DNA of 64,000 nucleotides from UBA7477 sp045602925 (GTDB lineage Bacteria; Bacillota; Clostridia; Oscillospirales; Ruminococcaceae), in NCBI GenBank assembly GCA_045602925.1, contig JAZSCN010000008.1:62001-126000 (forward strand), read 5' to 3'. Below are positions 43,108-51,844 of this stretch, one piece after another (position 1 is the first letter of the stretch; the number at the start of each line of letters is the position of its first letter). The position numbers and the translations under genes were made by a program. The notes under the pieces were generated by a model. That model saw nothing but the letters and a program-made list of their open reading frames with translations, did not search any database and was not told where the DNA came from.

Positions 43108-43179
43108 AATATAACAATTATCGTAACGGGCAGCGCAGGGTTTATAGGAAGCAACTTCTTTTTTCATATGATAGATAGA
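43108..43179 (+). pseudogene. Remnant of dTDP-glucose 4,6-dehydratase (rmlB) 5' end
   Basis: 24 codons that read NITIIVTGSAGFIGSNFFFH plus MIDR, a clear RmlB N-terminus with its NAD site GxxGFIGSN. Both sides are unrelated and no start codon is kept. The rest of the gene is missing. It is a scrap left by recombination, perhaps from a rhamnose locus. Confidence 0.75.
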
Positions 43180-43316
43180 ATAGTTTATCACTCTTTTTGG
43201 ACGGGCCCTCGCAATAAGCCTGAAGAAAGCTTCTTGTAAAGTTTGTAGCACCTATCTATGTGCATGCAGACAATGAGAAAACACAGACTACCACGAGAAA
43301 AAATAATTTTTTTTTT

Positions 43317-43347
43317 AAAACTCGGCTATTTAGTCGAGTTTTTTTCT
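43317..43347 (+). terminator. Terminator-like hairpin
   Basis: AAAACTCG/CGAGTTTT with a T-run, inside the non-coding 43.2-43.7 kb stretch. Confidence 0.6.
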
Positions 43348-43387
43348 TGCTTTTTTTATGCTTATGTCGTATATATATATTAGATTC

Positions 43388-43415
43388 ACGTTGTTATTAT
43401 ATAACAACGTTTTTT
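43388..43415 (+). terminator. Second terminator-like hairpin
   Basis: Perfect 10-bp stem ACGTTGTTAT/ATAACAACGT with loop TAT and six T. Two terminators in tandem isolate the recombinase gene from upstream transcription. The rest of 43.42-43.68 kb shows no gene I can support. Confidence 0.65.
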
Positions 43416-43690
43416 GTCGCTATTTTTCCTTAGCTTTTTAAATAAAGTTAAGAGGATAGATTTTATATATTTTGGAGTAATTAAAATAATTTGAAAAATA
43501 AGATTTAACAAAGACAAAAGGCATGCACTTGTCAAAACGATGGTTTTATGCTGGGTGACTTTAAATCAAGTCTAAAATGATTTAAAAATCTTATAGGTTT
43601 AAAGAGTGCAATTTATATCTATAAGTATTCATGAGATAAAATGCTCGTGTCCATTGTTTAAAATAGATTAAATGTTATGAAAGGAGGTGA

Positions 43691-43750
43691 ATGTATGTGA
43701 AAATAGTTTATGACTATATAACAAGAAAGGGTGAAAATAAAAATGTCTAA
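43691..43750 (+). CDS. Possible 19-residue leader peptide of the recombinase
   Basis: A perfect SD (AAGGAGGTGA) precedes ATG at 43691, ATG at 43695 and GTG at 43697. The ATG at 43695 is followed at once by TGA, a minimal ORF. The frame from 43691 (or 43697) codes MYVKIVYDYITRKGENKNV and stops at 43750, overlapping the recombinase start at 43743. It would couple or limit recombinase translation. Confidence 0.35.
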   Translation: MYVKIVYDYITRKGENKNV

Positions 43751-44624
43751 ATATGGTTCGTTGGTTTATCAAACTAAGCTTAATCTCTCTAGCAAGTTCC
43801 ACCAAGGAATAAGTAAACATGAAGAGAGGCATGCAGGAATAGATACGAGAAAATATATATACTCGTTTAAAACACTTTTCGACTACATATCTATTGGTTG
43901 TAGATTTGTAAAGTATTGCAAAAAATATGGATGTAGATTATTATCTGATTGCATTCAATATGCATATGAGTGGATAAATAATCTAATTGAACGCAATTAT
44001 TCTCCACGAACAATTTCAACTTATAAAAGCGCGTTAAAAAAACTATTAGGTTTGAAAAATGAATATTTACCAAAAACTCCTCCAATGAGGAGAGCTGATA
44101 TAAAAAAGAATCGCAACTATAATTATGATTCGCTATCTGTATGTGAAATTAGACATATGGTCTTGGTGAGTTTCCTAATTGCAACGGGATTAAGACGTAA
44201 AGAGGTAAGTATGTTGCGAGGTACTGATTTGGTTAAGTGTGGCTCAAAATGGTTTATCCATATAGTCAGAGGAGCCAAAGGCGGTCGTGAAAGATGGGTA
44301 AGAATCATAGGTGATGATATTACGATTGAAAATTGTGTCAGCCTTATGAAAGAAGCTGGTGAAAATAGAGTTTTTAAATCTATTCCTAGCGGAATTAAAC
44401 CGCATAAATATCGTGCTATGAATGCTTTGAATTTATATCTTATTCTAGCTAGACCTGTATCCCTAATTCCTAAAAAAGATAGGTATGTTTGCAGACGCGA
44501 TATGAAGGGGATTATCTTAGATAAGCGTGCAATGGCTCTTGTTTCGCACCAATTGGGACACAATCGTATAGGCGTAGTTGCAGGTAATTATTTTTACAAC
44601 TTAAAGTTAGAGGACTTGCGCTAG
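43743..44624 (+). CDS. Tyrosine recombinase (phage-type integrase)
   Basis: A 293-residue site-specific recombinase. An N-terminal SAM-like core-binding domain (about 60-130; YSPRTISTYKSALKKLL) is followed by the catalytic domain: TGLRRKEVSML (Arg I), HKYRAMNALN (His-x-x-Arg), LVSHQLGHNRIGVVAGNYFY (His and nucleophile Tyr). All key residues are present. The ATG at 43743 follows a poor SD (AAAGGG), while the perfect SD upstream serves the leader frame. No phage, excisionase or conjugation gene is nearby. Confidence 0.88.
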   Translation: MSKYGSLVYQTKLNLSSKFHQGISKHEERHAGIDTRKYIYSFKTLFDYISIGCRFVKYCKKYGCRLLSDCIQYAYEWINNLIERNYSPRTISTYKSALKKLLGLKNEYLPKTPPMRRADIKKNRNYNYDSLSVCEIRHMVLVSFLIATGLRRKEVSMLRGTDLVKCGSKWFIHIVRGAKGGRERWVRIIGDDITIENCVSLMKEAGENRVFKSIPSGIKPHKYRAMNALNLYLILARPVSLIPKKDRYVCRRDMKGIILDKRAMALVSHQLGHNRIGVVAGNYFYNLKLEDLR

Positions 44625-44633
44625 ATATTATTA

Positions 44634-44667
44634 AAAGGCTTCAGCATTTTACTGCTGAAGCCTTTTA
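44634..44667. terminator. Terminator between recombinase and activase genes, right copy of the duplicated hairpin
   Basis: AAAGGCTTCAGCA, loop TTTTAC, TGCTGAAGCCTTT. Bidirectional. Arms are identical to those at 43033-43064. Confidence 0.8.
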
Positions 44668-44674
44668 CAATGTC

Positions 44675-45916
44675 TTATTTATTTCTGCGAGCATTTGCAA
44701 GCATAAGTTTGATTCTGTTTTCCTGGTTTACCTTTGTTGCACCTGGGTCATAGTCGATAGCAACTATGTTTGCATCCGGATAAGCATCCTTGATAACTCT
44801 CATCATACCCTTAGCAACAATGTGGTTAGGAAGACAACCAAATGGCTGAGTACAGATTATATTGTCTGTACCTGTTTCTGCAAGTGCTGCCATTTCAGCC
44901 GTAATAAGCCAGCCTTCTCCCATCTTTACACCCTGATGAATGAACTTATCAGCATAAGCTCTGAGTTCTTCAAAATCGTGAGGAGGGAAGAATACGCCGT
45001 GTTCCTTAATAACCTTTATCTGTTGCTTCTGATAATGATAAAGAACGTCATAGCCTATTGTATATGCAAGAACCTTCTTGTCACGTCTGTCATAAAGCTT
45101 TCCGTCGTTAACAGAGTCAGATGCACAGTAAAGTACAAAGTCGAGAAGTCCTGGTACGTTAGGCTCACAGCCTTCAGAAACAAGGAATTCATTAAGCCTG
45201 TTGTTTGCAAGAGGGGAGTACTTTACATAGATTTCACCAACAATACCAACTCTTGGCTTCTTCTCACTTGTTCTTTCAATCTTCGCAAAGTCATCAAGAA
45301 TAGCTCTGTAATGGCGCTTAGTGTCAAAGTATTTGTTTCTCGCAAACATATTGCCAAGTCTGATTTGCCACTTGTTAAGACATGCATCCGAATCACCCTT
45401 GTGAACCTCGTAAGGTAAACACTGATTGTATAGAAGCATTAACAGGTCTCCGTACAAAACAGCATGGATAAGCTTTATGGCAATCGCAGGGGTAATTTTA
45501 AATGCCTGTTCCTTTTCAAGCCCACTGAAGTTTAATGAAATTACAGGAACCTGAGGGAACTGCGAAGCGATAGCTTTTCTGATGAGGTGAATATAGTTTG
45601 AAGCTCTGCATCCACCACCTGTCTGTGACATAAGAAGTGCAGTCTTATTTACATCATACTTGCCACTCTTAAGTGCATCCATAAACTGTCCTATAACGAG
45701 TAAAGCAGGATAGCAGGTATCATTGTGAGTGTTCTTTAAGCCCTCGTCGATTACATTTCGTGAATCGTTAGTGAGAAGCTCCATACGGTATCCATACTTT
45801 TCAAATATCTTCATTATAAGTCTGAAATGAATAGGGAGCATATCAGGGACTAAAATTGTATAGTCCTTCTTCATTTCTTCAGTAAATATTGTTTTGGTAA
45901 CTCTTTCTGAGCTCAT
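44675..45916 (-). CDS. Activase-linked HgdB-like/DUF2229 protein (C-terminal part of split system)
   Basis: A 413-residue soluble protein of the 2-hydroxyglutaryl-CoA dehydratase D-component-like group. It has HNDTCYPALLVIGQFMDAL and LLMSQTGGGCRASNYIHLIR with Cys ligands for an Fe-S cluster, and a C-terminal CTQPFGCLPNHIVAKG. SD AAAGGATG. The gene follows the large activase with 27 bases between. In many Clostridia these two form one protein of about 1400 residues; here they are separate. The physiological substrate is unknown. Confidence 0.88.
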   Translation of the reverse strand: MSSERVTKTIFTEEMKKDYTILVPDMLPIHFRLIMKIFEKYGYRMELLTNDSRNVIDEGLKNTHNDTCYPALLVIGQFMDALKSGKYDVNKTALLMSQTGGGCRASNYIHLIRKAIASQFPQVPVISLNFSGLEKEQAFKITPAIAIKLIHAVLYGDLLMLLYNQCLPYEVHKGDSDACLNKWQIRLGNMFARNKYFDTKRHYRAILDDFAKIERTSEKKPRVGIVGEIYVKYSPLANNRLNEFLVSEGCEPNVPGLLDFVLYCASDSVNDGKLYDRRDKKVLAYTIGYDVLYHYQKQQIKVIKEHGVFFPPHDFEELRAYADKFIHQGVKMGEGWLITAEMAALAETGTDNIICTQPFGCLPNHIVAKGMMRVIKDAYPDANIVAIDYDPGATKVNQENRIKLMLANARRNK

Positions 45917-45943
45917 CTGAATTCATCCTTTCAACGAGGAGAT

Positions 45944-48886
45944 TTATGCCTTGTCTTTTTCTTCCAGTGCAGCAACAAGGCTTCTAAGTCTTATTCTTGC
46001 AGCTCCAAGGTTATTGATTTCGTCAATCTTAAGCTGAGTGTATAGCTTGTTGCTTTCTTCGAGGATTGCTCTAACTTCGTCTGTAGTAACAGCATCTATT
46101 CCACATCCGAAAGATACAAGCTGTACAAGTTCCATATCAGGTTGAGAGCATACATATTTTGCTGCTCTGTAAAGTCTTGAATGATATGTCCACTGGTTAA
46201 GTACGTCAAGTGCAGGTACATCTACAAGGTTAGAAACGCTGTCTTCAGTAACAACAGCAAGACCGAGCGAAGCAATAAGCTTGTGGATTCCGTGATTGAT
46301 TTCGGGGTCAATATGATAAGGTCTGCCTGCTAGAACAACAATTTTTTGCTTATTCTCTCTTGCTACCTTAATAATTTCAAGAGCCTTGTTCTCAATGTCT
46401 GTTCTAAAATCGACCTGAGCAGAGTAAGCTCTGTTGAGTACCTTGTAAATCTGTTTTTGAGTAATTCCATATTTACCGAATACTCTTGCAAGAGCCTTTG
46501 ATGTGTGATTCTTACAGTTTATGTCGATGTAAGGAGTTATAAAATTATCACTGTTAAGCTCTGAATTGTTTGCTTTAAGAAGCTCCGGATAGTAAGCAAC
46601 GACAGGGCAGTTGTAGTGATTGTCACTTCCACCTTCGTCAACATTGTAGCTCATACATGGATAGAAGATAAAGTCTACATTTTTCTCTAAGAGGCTTTCA
46701 ATATGTCCGTGTGCGAGCTTTGCAGGATAGCAAACGGTATCGGATGGTATTGTCTGCTGACCCTTGTAATATGTATCTCTTGTCGATTCTTCAGAGAACA
46801 CAACTTCAAATCCAATGTCAGTAAGTAGGGTAGAGAAGAACGGAATAAGGTCATAGAAGCTAAGTGCAAGTGGAATACCTACTCTTGCAATTGGCTTTAC
46901 TTTTGGCTTGTTTTCTTCATAGCTAAGAATCTTTCTGTACTTGTATTCAAAGAGATTTTCATTAGTAACAGTAGTCTTAATTCCTGCACCCTTTTCACAA
47001 CGGTTTCCGGAGATGAATCTTCTGCCGTCGTTGAATCTTATTATTGTAAGGTTGCAGTTTGCACCACATCCACCACACTGAGTAGCTGTAGAACGATAGC
47101 TGAACTCTGAAAGCTTTTCTTTGTCTAACAATGTGCTAGGCTGCTCACAATCGCAGTTTTCCATAGCATATAGAGCACAACCGAATGCACCCATAAGGCC
47201 TGCGATGGCAGGTCTGGTAACGTTTCTGCCAAGTTCCATTTCAAAGGAACGTAAAACAGCATCGTTTAAGAATGTACCACCTTGCACTACGATATTCTTA
47301 CCAAGCTCATCAATGCTCTTTGCACGAATAACCTTGTATATAGCATTTTTAATAATAGATGAAGAAAGGCCTGCAGAAATATCTGCTACTTCAGCACCAT
47401 CCTTTTGTGCCTGCTTTACAGAGCTGTTCATAAATACTGTGCAACGTGAACCAAGCTCAACAGGCTTCTTTGCAAAAAGACCAAGTCTTGCAAAATCGCC
47501 GATTTCATATCCAAGTGCCTGCGCGAATGTCTGAATAAACGAGCCACATCCCGATGAGCAAGCCTCGTTAAGCATAATGCTGTCGATCGCATTGTTCTTG
47601 ATTTTAAAGCACTTAATATCCTGTCCACCAATATCAATGATAAAGTCAACATCAGGGCAGAAGAATGCAGCGGCTTTAAAGTGAGCAACAGTTTCTACTA
47701 TACCAAAGTCGAGACCAAGACCTGCTTTGATGAGGTCCTCGCCATAGCCGGTTACAGCAGAAGAACGAATCTTGAGGTTTGGATTAGCAATCTCGTATAT
47801 TTCCCTAATCTTATCAGCGATAATATCAAGAGGCTGACCCATATTAGAACAGTAGTGACGATAGAGAAGTCTGCCTTCCGGAGTAATAAGTACAAGCTTA
47901 GTGGTTGTTGAGCCTGCATCAATTCCCAGGTAAGCATCACCTTCATACGTCTTTATATCCTCGTACTTGAGGTCGCTCTGTTTGTGTCTTTCAACAAATT
48001 CGTGGTAATCCTCCTGGTTTTCAAACAGAGGCTTACCGATAACTATATTATCATCAGCTTTTGCGTTAGTGATTTTTTCAATAGCGTCAGAGATTGACAT
48101 TGGGCTAGAAATCTCATCAGCCTGGAGTGCAGAACCATAAGCCATAAATACAGAGGCAAGCTCTGGTAAAATAGCATGTTCATCATCAAGCTTTAATGTG
48201 TCAGTAAATGCCTTTCTGAGTGCAGGAAGGAAGGAGAGAGGACCACCGAGGAATAATACCTTTCCTTCAACCTTTCTTCCTTGTGCAAGTCCAGAAATAG
48301 TTTGGTCTACAACAGCTTGGAAAATAGATGCAGCAATATCTTCTTTCTTAGCACCTTGGTTGAGAAGTGGCTGGATATCTGACTTTGCGAACACTCCACA
48401 ACGTGAAGCAATAGGATAAATCTTTTCGTGCTTAAGTGCAAGGTCATTGAGCATATCCGGAGTAACGCCGAGAAGTGTAGCCATCTGGTCGATGAAAGCA
48501 CCTGTACCGCCTGCACATGAGCCATTCATACGCTGTTCTACGCCACCGGTAAGGAAGATGATTTTAGCATCCTCACCACCAAGTTCTACAACAACATCTG
48601 CGTCAGGGTATGACTTTTCAACAGCAACAAAAGCCGAATAAACTTCTTGAACGAAGGATATTCCGCTAGCATTTGCAATACCAAGTCCAGCTGAACCGGT
48701 AATTGCAATTTTGAAAGAACAATCTGCATAATTTTCACTTATAATCTGAAGCTGTTCAATTACAGTTTCCTTTACCTTTGAAAAATGGCGCTGATATTTT
48801 GAATAAATAATTTCACCGTTATCAATAATTGCAGTCTTGACGGTTGTAGAGCCAACGTCAATACCAAGATTATATATCTTATTCAT
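45944..48886 (-). CDS. Double-domain BadF/BcrA-type acyl-CoA dehydratase activase
   Basis: A 980-residue ATPase. Two ASKHA domains: the first (about 1-260) opens NLGIDVGSTTVKTAIIDNG and has NGSCAGGTGAFIDQMA; the second (about 320-570) opens YLGIDAGSTTTKLVLITPEG and has NEACSSGCGSFIQTF. Each keeps the Cys that holds a bridging [4Fe-4S] cluster. A Cys-rich block CGGCGANCNLTIIRF and a DUF2229 domain follow. ATP-driven electron transfer to a dehydratase-like partner (the next gene) is the family mechanism. The start has an SD separated from ATG by a hairpin. Confidence 0.93.
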   Translation of the reverse strand: MNKIYNLGIDVGSTTVKTAIIDNGEIIYSKYQRHFSKVKETVIEQLQIISENYADCSFKIAITGSAGLGIANASGISFVQEVYSAFVAVEKSYPDADVVVELGGEDAKIIFLTGGVEQRMNGSCAGGTGAFIDQMATLLGVTPDMLNDLALKHEKIYPIASRCGVFAKSDIQPLLNQGAKKEDIAASIFQAVVDQTISGLAQGRKVEGKVLFLGGPLSFLPALRKAFTDTLKLDDEHAILPELASVFMAYGSALQADEISSPMSISDAIEKITNAKADDNIVIGKPLFENQEDYHEFVERHKQSDLKYEDIKTYEGDAYLGIDAGSTTTKLVLITPEGRLLYRHYCSNMGQPLDIIADKIREIYEIANPNLKIRSSAVTGYGEDLIKAGLGLDFGIVETVAHFKAAAFFCPDVDFIIDIGGQDIKCFKIKNNAIDSIMLNEACSSGCGSFIQTFAQALGYEIGDFARLGLFAKKPVELGSRCTVFMNSSVKQAQKDGAEVADISAGLSSSIIKNAIYKVIRAKSIDELGKNIVVQGGTFLNDAVLRSFEMELGRNVTRPAIAGLMGAFGCALYAMENCDCEQPSTLLDKEKLSEFSYRSTATQCGGCGANCNLTIIRFNDGRRFISGNRCEKGAGIKTTVTNENLFEYKYRKILSYEENKPKVKPIARVGIPLALSFYDLIPFFSTLLTDIGFEVVFSEESTRDTYYKGQQTIPSDTVCYPAKLAHGHIESLLEKNVDFIFYPCMSYNVDEGGSDNHYNCPVVAYYPELLKANNSELNSDNFITPYIDINCKNHTSKALARVFGKYGITQKQIYKVLNRAYSAQVDFRTDIENKALEIIKVARENKQKIVVLAGRPYHIDPEINHGIHKLIASLGLAVVTEDSVSNLVDVPALDVLNQWTYHSRLYRAAKYVCSQPDMELVQLVSFGCGIDAVTTDEVRAILEESNKLYTQLKIDEINNLGAARIRLRSLVAALEEKDKA

Positions 48887-48915
48887 AAGTTGTCCGCTAT
48901 AATGCGGTCACCCCC
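48887..48915 (-). promoter_or_regulatory. Unusual ribosome binding site with hairpin, activase gene
   Basis: On the minus strand GGGGGTGA, then the hairpin CCGC-ATTATA-GCGG, ACAACTT, ATG. The SD reaches the start only if the 14-base hairpin folds. Confidence 0.5.
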
Positions 48916-49040
48916 AAAAATAAAAGCATTTGAAATAATTATACCATAGTTTAAGAAAAAAGAAAAGACTTTTGCAACATTTTTCGATTTTTGTTAATAA
49001 TAATGTTGAATAAAGAGGTTTTATACTGCATATTAACCAC

Positions 49041-49069
49041 TTGACGAGTGTATTATTATGAGTTATAAT
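49041..49069 (+). promoter_or_regulatory. Sigma-A promoter of rnpB
   Basis: TTGACG, 17 bp, TATAAT, seven bases before the 5' end of the RNA. Confidence 0.8.
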
Positions 49070-49075
49070 ACAATT

Positions 49076-49419
49076 TGTGAGCAGACTATGCGGTAGCGTG
49101 AACGAATAAGTTTATGAGGAAAGTCCGAGCATCACAGAGCAGGGTAACTGATAACATCAGCCGAGGGCGACCTTAGGGCAAGTGCAACAGAGATATACCG
49201 CCACTTTTGTGGTAAGGGTGGAAAGGTGTGGTAAGAGCGCACCAGGTTATTCGAGAGAATAATGCTATGTAAACCCTACCCGATGCAACTCCAATGGTAA
49301 GCAGAAGACCAATGTCTGCTCGGCAGGTCAATGCTTATAGGAGGCTTGAGCTTTACGGCGACGTAAAGACTAGATAGATTACCGCACTCGACAAAACTCG
49401 GCTTATAGGTCTGGTCACA
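49076..49419 (+). ncRNA. rnpB: RNase P RNA
   Basis: Catalytic RNA that matures tRNA 5' ends. Ends pair (TGTGA..AGACT with GGTCT..TCACA). Universal blocks are present in order: GAGGAAAGTCCGAGC, ACAGAGCAGGGTAAC, CCGAGGGCGACC, GGGTGGAAAGGTG, AAACCCTACCCGATGCAA, GGCTTGAGC, and CTAGATAGATTACCGC near the 3' end. Length is about 344 nt. Confidence 0.97.
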
Positions 49420-49425
49420 ACAAAG

Positions 49426-49454
49426 AATCGGAGTATAATAGCTCCGATTTTTTG
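49426..49454 (+). terminator. Terminator of rnpB
   Basis: AATCGGAG/CTCCGATT with T-run, seven bases after the RNA end. Confidence 0.88.
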
Positions 49455-49460
49455 TTTTTC

Positions 49461-49489
49461 TTGACTTTAGTGTGTAAATATAGTATTAT
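49461..49489 (+). promoter_or_regulatory. Sigma-A promoter of the dipeptidase gene
   Basis: TTGACT, 17 bp, TATTAT, 30 bases before the ATG at 49520. Confidence 0.65.
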
Positions 49490-49519
49490 ATTAAATATTG
49501 AATGGAGTGAAATATTATA

Positions 49520-50887
49520 ATGAAAGAACAGATTAACAAGTATCTTAATGAAAATATTGACAATATGCTTGATGACCTTAAAGGTATAATGCAGATTGAC
49601 AGCGTGTGCACTGAGCCTATTCCGGGCATGCCGTATGGTGAAGGTTCTGCAGTAGCACTTGATTATATCAAAAAGCTTTCTGAGAAATTCGGTTTAAAAA
49701 CCAGAAATTTTCAAAATTATGTTGTAACAGCTGATTATGGTGAAAGTGAAAAGGATGTCGCCCTTGGTATTCTTGCTCACGTTGACGTTGTTCCAGCAGG
49801 TGAAGGCTGGACATACGAACCATTTGATCTTACTATAAATGATGGCAGAGTATATGGTAGAGGAGCTATTGATGACAAGGGCCCTGCTGTTGCTGCTCTA
49901 TACGCAGTAAAAGCACTAAGTGACCTTGGCATTGAACTTAAAAAGAACGTTAGATTTATTTTCGGTGGTGGCGAAGAAATAGGTTGTAATGATATTGAGT
50001 ACTACCAGGAACAAGAAGCTCTTCCTGAAATGCTCCTTACTCCTGATGGCGAATTTCCTATTGTTAATGCAGAAAAGGGTATAGTCCAAATTTTCTTTAA
50101 AAAGAAGATTGAAAGCGATAAGCTTATCAATATAACATGCTCTGGTGCAGTTAATGCAATTCCTGCGAAGGCTGTTGCAACTGTTAAGGGTTTTGCTATC
50201 GACCATATTCTTTCAGCAATTGAAAATATGCCGTATAGAACTGAGTTTTCACTCGAGCAAAATGAAGGCAATGTTGTAATTACTTCAGCAGGTAAGTCAG
50301 CTCACGGTTCAAAGCCACAAAATGGTATGAACGCTCTCACAGCGCTCTTGAGATTATTAAGCGAGCTTGATATTGAAGAAGCAACTAAGCTTTGCACCGT
50401 ATTTTCTTATGAAGAGTATAATGGAAAGAGCTTTGGCGTAAATTTTGCAGATGATGTTTCTGGTGAAGTTTCGCTCGCACTTACTGTATGCAATACTAAT
50501 GATGGAACACTTGAATTTGGTCTTGATAGCCGATTCCCGGTAAGTAAAAAGGCTTCAGATATCGCATTGCCGATTGTTTCTAAGCTTAGTGAGCTTGGTT
50601 ATGAAATTACAAAGCAGAATGAAATGGAAGCTCACTATGTTGATGAAAATTCTGAGTTTATTTCTTCTGTAAAGAAAGCTTATGAAGATATTGTTGGCGA
50701 AAAGGCTTTTTGCATTTGTGAATCAGGTGCAACCTATGTCCATAATACCCCTACCGGAATAGCTTTTGGTGCTGAAATGCTCGGAGAAGATAATGGTATG
50801 CACTGTGCCGATGAAAGCATAGCAATTGACAGACTTGTGTTACTCGCTAGAGTTTATGCACAAGCAATTATAGAAATCTGCGGTTAA
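49520..50887 (+). CDS. M20-family dipeptidase (PepV-like)
   Basis: Zinc dipeptidase, 455 residues. GILAHVDVVPAGEGW (metal His, Asp), GRVYGRGAIDDKGP (bridging Asp), FGGGEEIGCNDIEYY (catalytic Glu pair) and a late CADESIAIDR-type metal His region are intact. The central lid domain (about 180-370) is of the PepV size. Cytosolic. It lies 11 bases before tyrA, so they are likely one transcript. Confidence 0.92.
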   Translation: MKEQINKYLNENIDNMLDDLKGIMQIDSVCTEPIPGMPYGEGSAVALDYIKKLSEKFGLKTRNFQNYVVTADYGESEKDVALGILAHVDVVPAGEGWTYEPFDLTINDGRVYGRGAIDDKGPAVAALYAVKALSDLGIELKKNVRFIFGGGEEIGCNDIEYYQEQEALPEMLLTPDGEFPIVNAEKGIVQIFFKKKIESDKLINITCSGAVNAIPAKAVATVKGFAIDHILSAIENMPYRTEFSLEQNEGNVVITSAGKSAHGSKPQNGMNALTALLRLLSELDIEEATKLCTVFSYEEYNGKSFGVNFADDVSGEVSLALTVCNTNDGTLEFGLDSRFPVSKKASDIALPIVSKLSELGYEITKQNEMEAHYVDENSEFISSVKKAYEDIVGEKAFCICESGATYVHNTPTGIAFGAEMLGEDNGMHCADESIAIDRLVLLARVYAQAIIEICG

Positions 50888-50898
50888 GGAAGAATATT

Positions 50899-51753
50899 AT
50901 GAAGATTGCAGTTGTAGGTCTTGGTCTTATCGGTGGTTCAATTGCCAAGACTGTTAAGAAAAATACTACTCATAGTTGTTATGGTATTGATAGAAACAAG
51001 GATACTATTTCGCTTGCACTTCATCAAGAAGCAATTGACGGAGAAATATCCTGCGAGCAACTTTCCGATATGGATGTTGTCATAGTTTCATTGTATGCCG
51101 GCTCAATTGTTAAGTTTGTTCTTGATAACTTGAACAATTTTAAGAAGGGTGCAGTAGTAACTGATACTTGTGGCGTTAAAGAAATCATTGTTAACCAGCT
51201 CGAAAAACCACTGGCTGATGTAGGAGTTAACTTTGTTGGTTGTCATCCGATGGCAGGCAGAGAATTTTCAGGCTTCCAATATTCGCAAGACAATCTTTTC
51301 GATAATGCAAGCTGTATTATTACCCCAACAGAAAATTCAGATATACAGGCAGTGTCGACTCTCAAGGAGCTTGCTAAAGAAATGCGTTTTCGTAGAGTCG
51401 TTGAAAGTACGCCTAAGCGTCATGATGAGGTTATAGCTTTCACATCTCAGCTTGCACACGTTGTGTCAGCTTCTTATGTTAAGAGCCCATCACTATTTAA
51501 GCAGGATGGCTTTTCAGCAGGTAGCTTTAAGGATATGACCAGAGTCGCATATCTAAATGAAGATATGTGGACAGAGCTTTTTCTTCTCAATAAAAGTGCG
51601 TTGATAGGGGAGCTCGACAGCGTTATAAATGCGCTCAGCGAATATAGAGAGTGCCTATTAAATGATGACTCACAAAAGCTTCATGAACTTCTCAAAGAAA
51701 GTAGAGAGCTTAAGCAGAAGTCAAATGAACAAATTTCTAATCAAACAAAATAG
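50899..51753 (+). CDS. tyrA: Prephenate dehydrogenase
   Basis: NAD-dependent step to tyrosine, 284 residues, TyrA core without ACT or chorismate-mutase domain. AVVGLGLIGGSIAKTVKK binds NAD; TDTCGVKEIIVNQL, GCHPMAGREFSG (catalytic His, substrate Arg) and FTSQLAHVVSASYV are typical. SD GGAAG. Follows the dipeptidase. Confidence 0.92.
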   Translation: MKIAVVGLGLIGGSIAKTVKKNTTHSCYGIDRNKDTISLALHQEAIDGEISCEQLSDMDVVIVSLYAGSIVKFVLDNLNNFKKGAVVTDTCGVKEIIVNQLEKPLADVGVNFVGCHPMAGREFSGFQYSQDNLFDNASCIITPTENSDIQAVSTLKELAKEMRFRRVVESTPKRHDEVIAFTSQLAHVVSASYVKSPSLFKQDGFSAGSFKDMTRVAYLNEDMWTELFLLNKSALIGELDSVINALSEYRECLLNDDSQKLHELLKESRELKQKSNEQISNQTK

Positions 51754-51779
51754 TTTTATTCAAGCTGTGATTTTTTTTG

Positions 51780-51808
51780 TTGTAAAAACTTAAAGAATAT
51801 GGTATAAT
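51780..51808 (+). promoter_or_regulatory. Sigma-A promoter of the phosphofructokinase gene
   Basis: TTGTAA, 17 bp, TATAAT, 36 bases before the ATG. Confidence 0.75.
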
Positions 51809-51844
51809 GATCTTGTATATGGACATACGAAAGGAAAGATTATT

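Noticed and set aside
43018..43239. 73-codon open frame after mrp as a gene
   Set aside because: It starts inside the mrp stop region, runs through a terminator hairpin, and only 24 codons resemble a protein, the rmlB scrap.
44822..48641. Plus-strand open frames across the activase genes
   Set aside because: They lack SDs and mirror the codon pattern of the long minus-strand genes, which have full family motifs.
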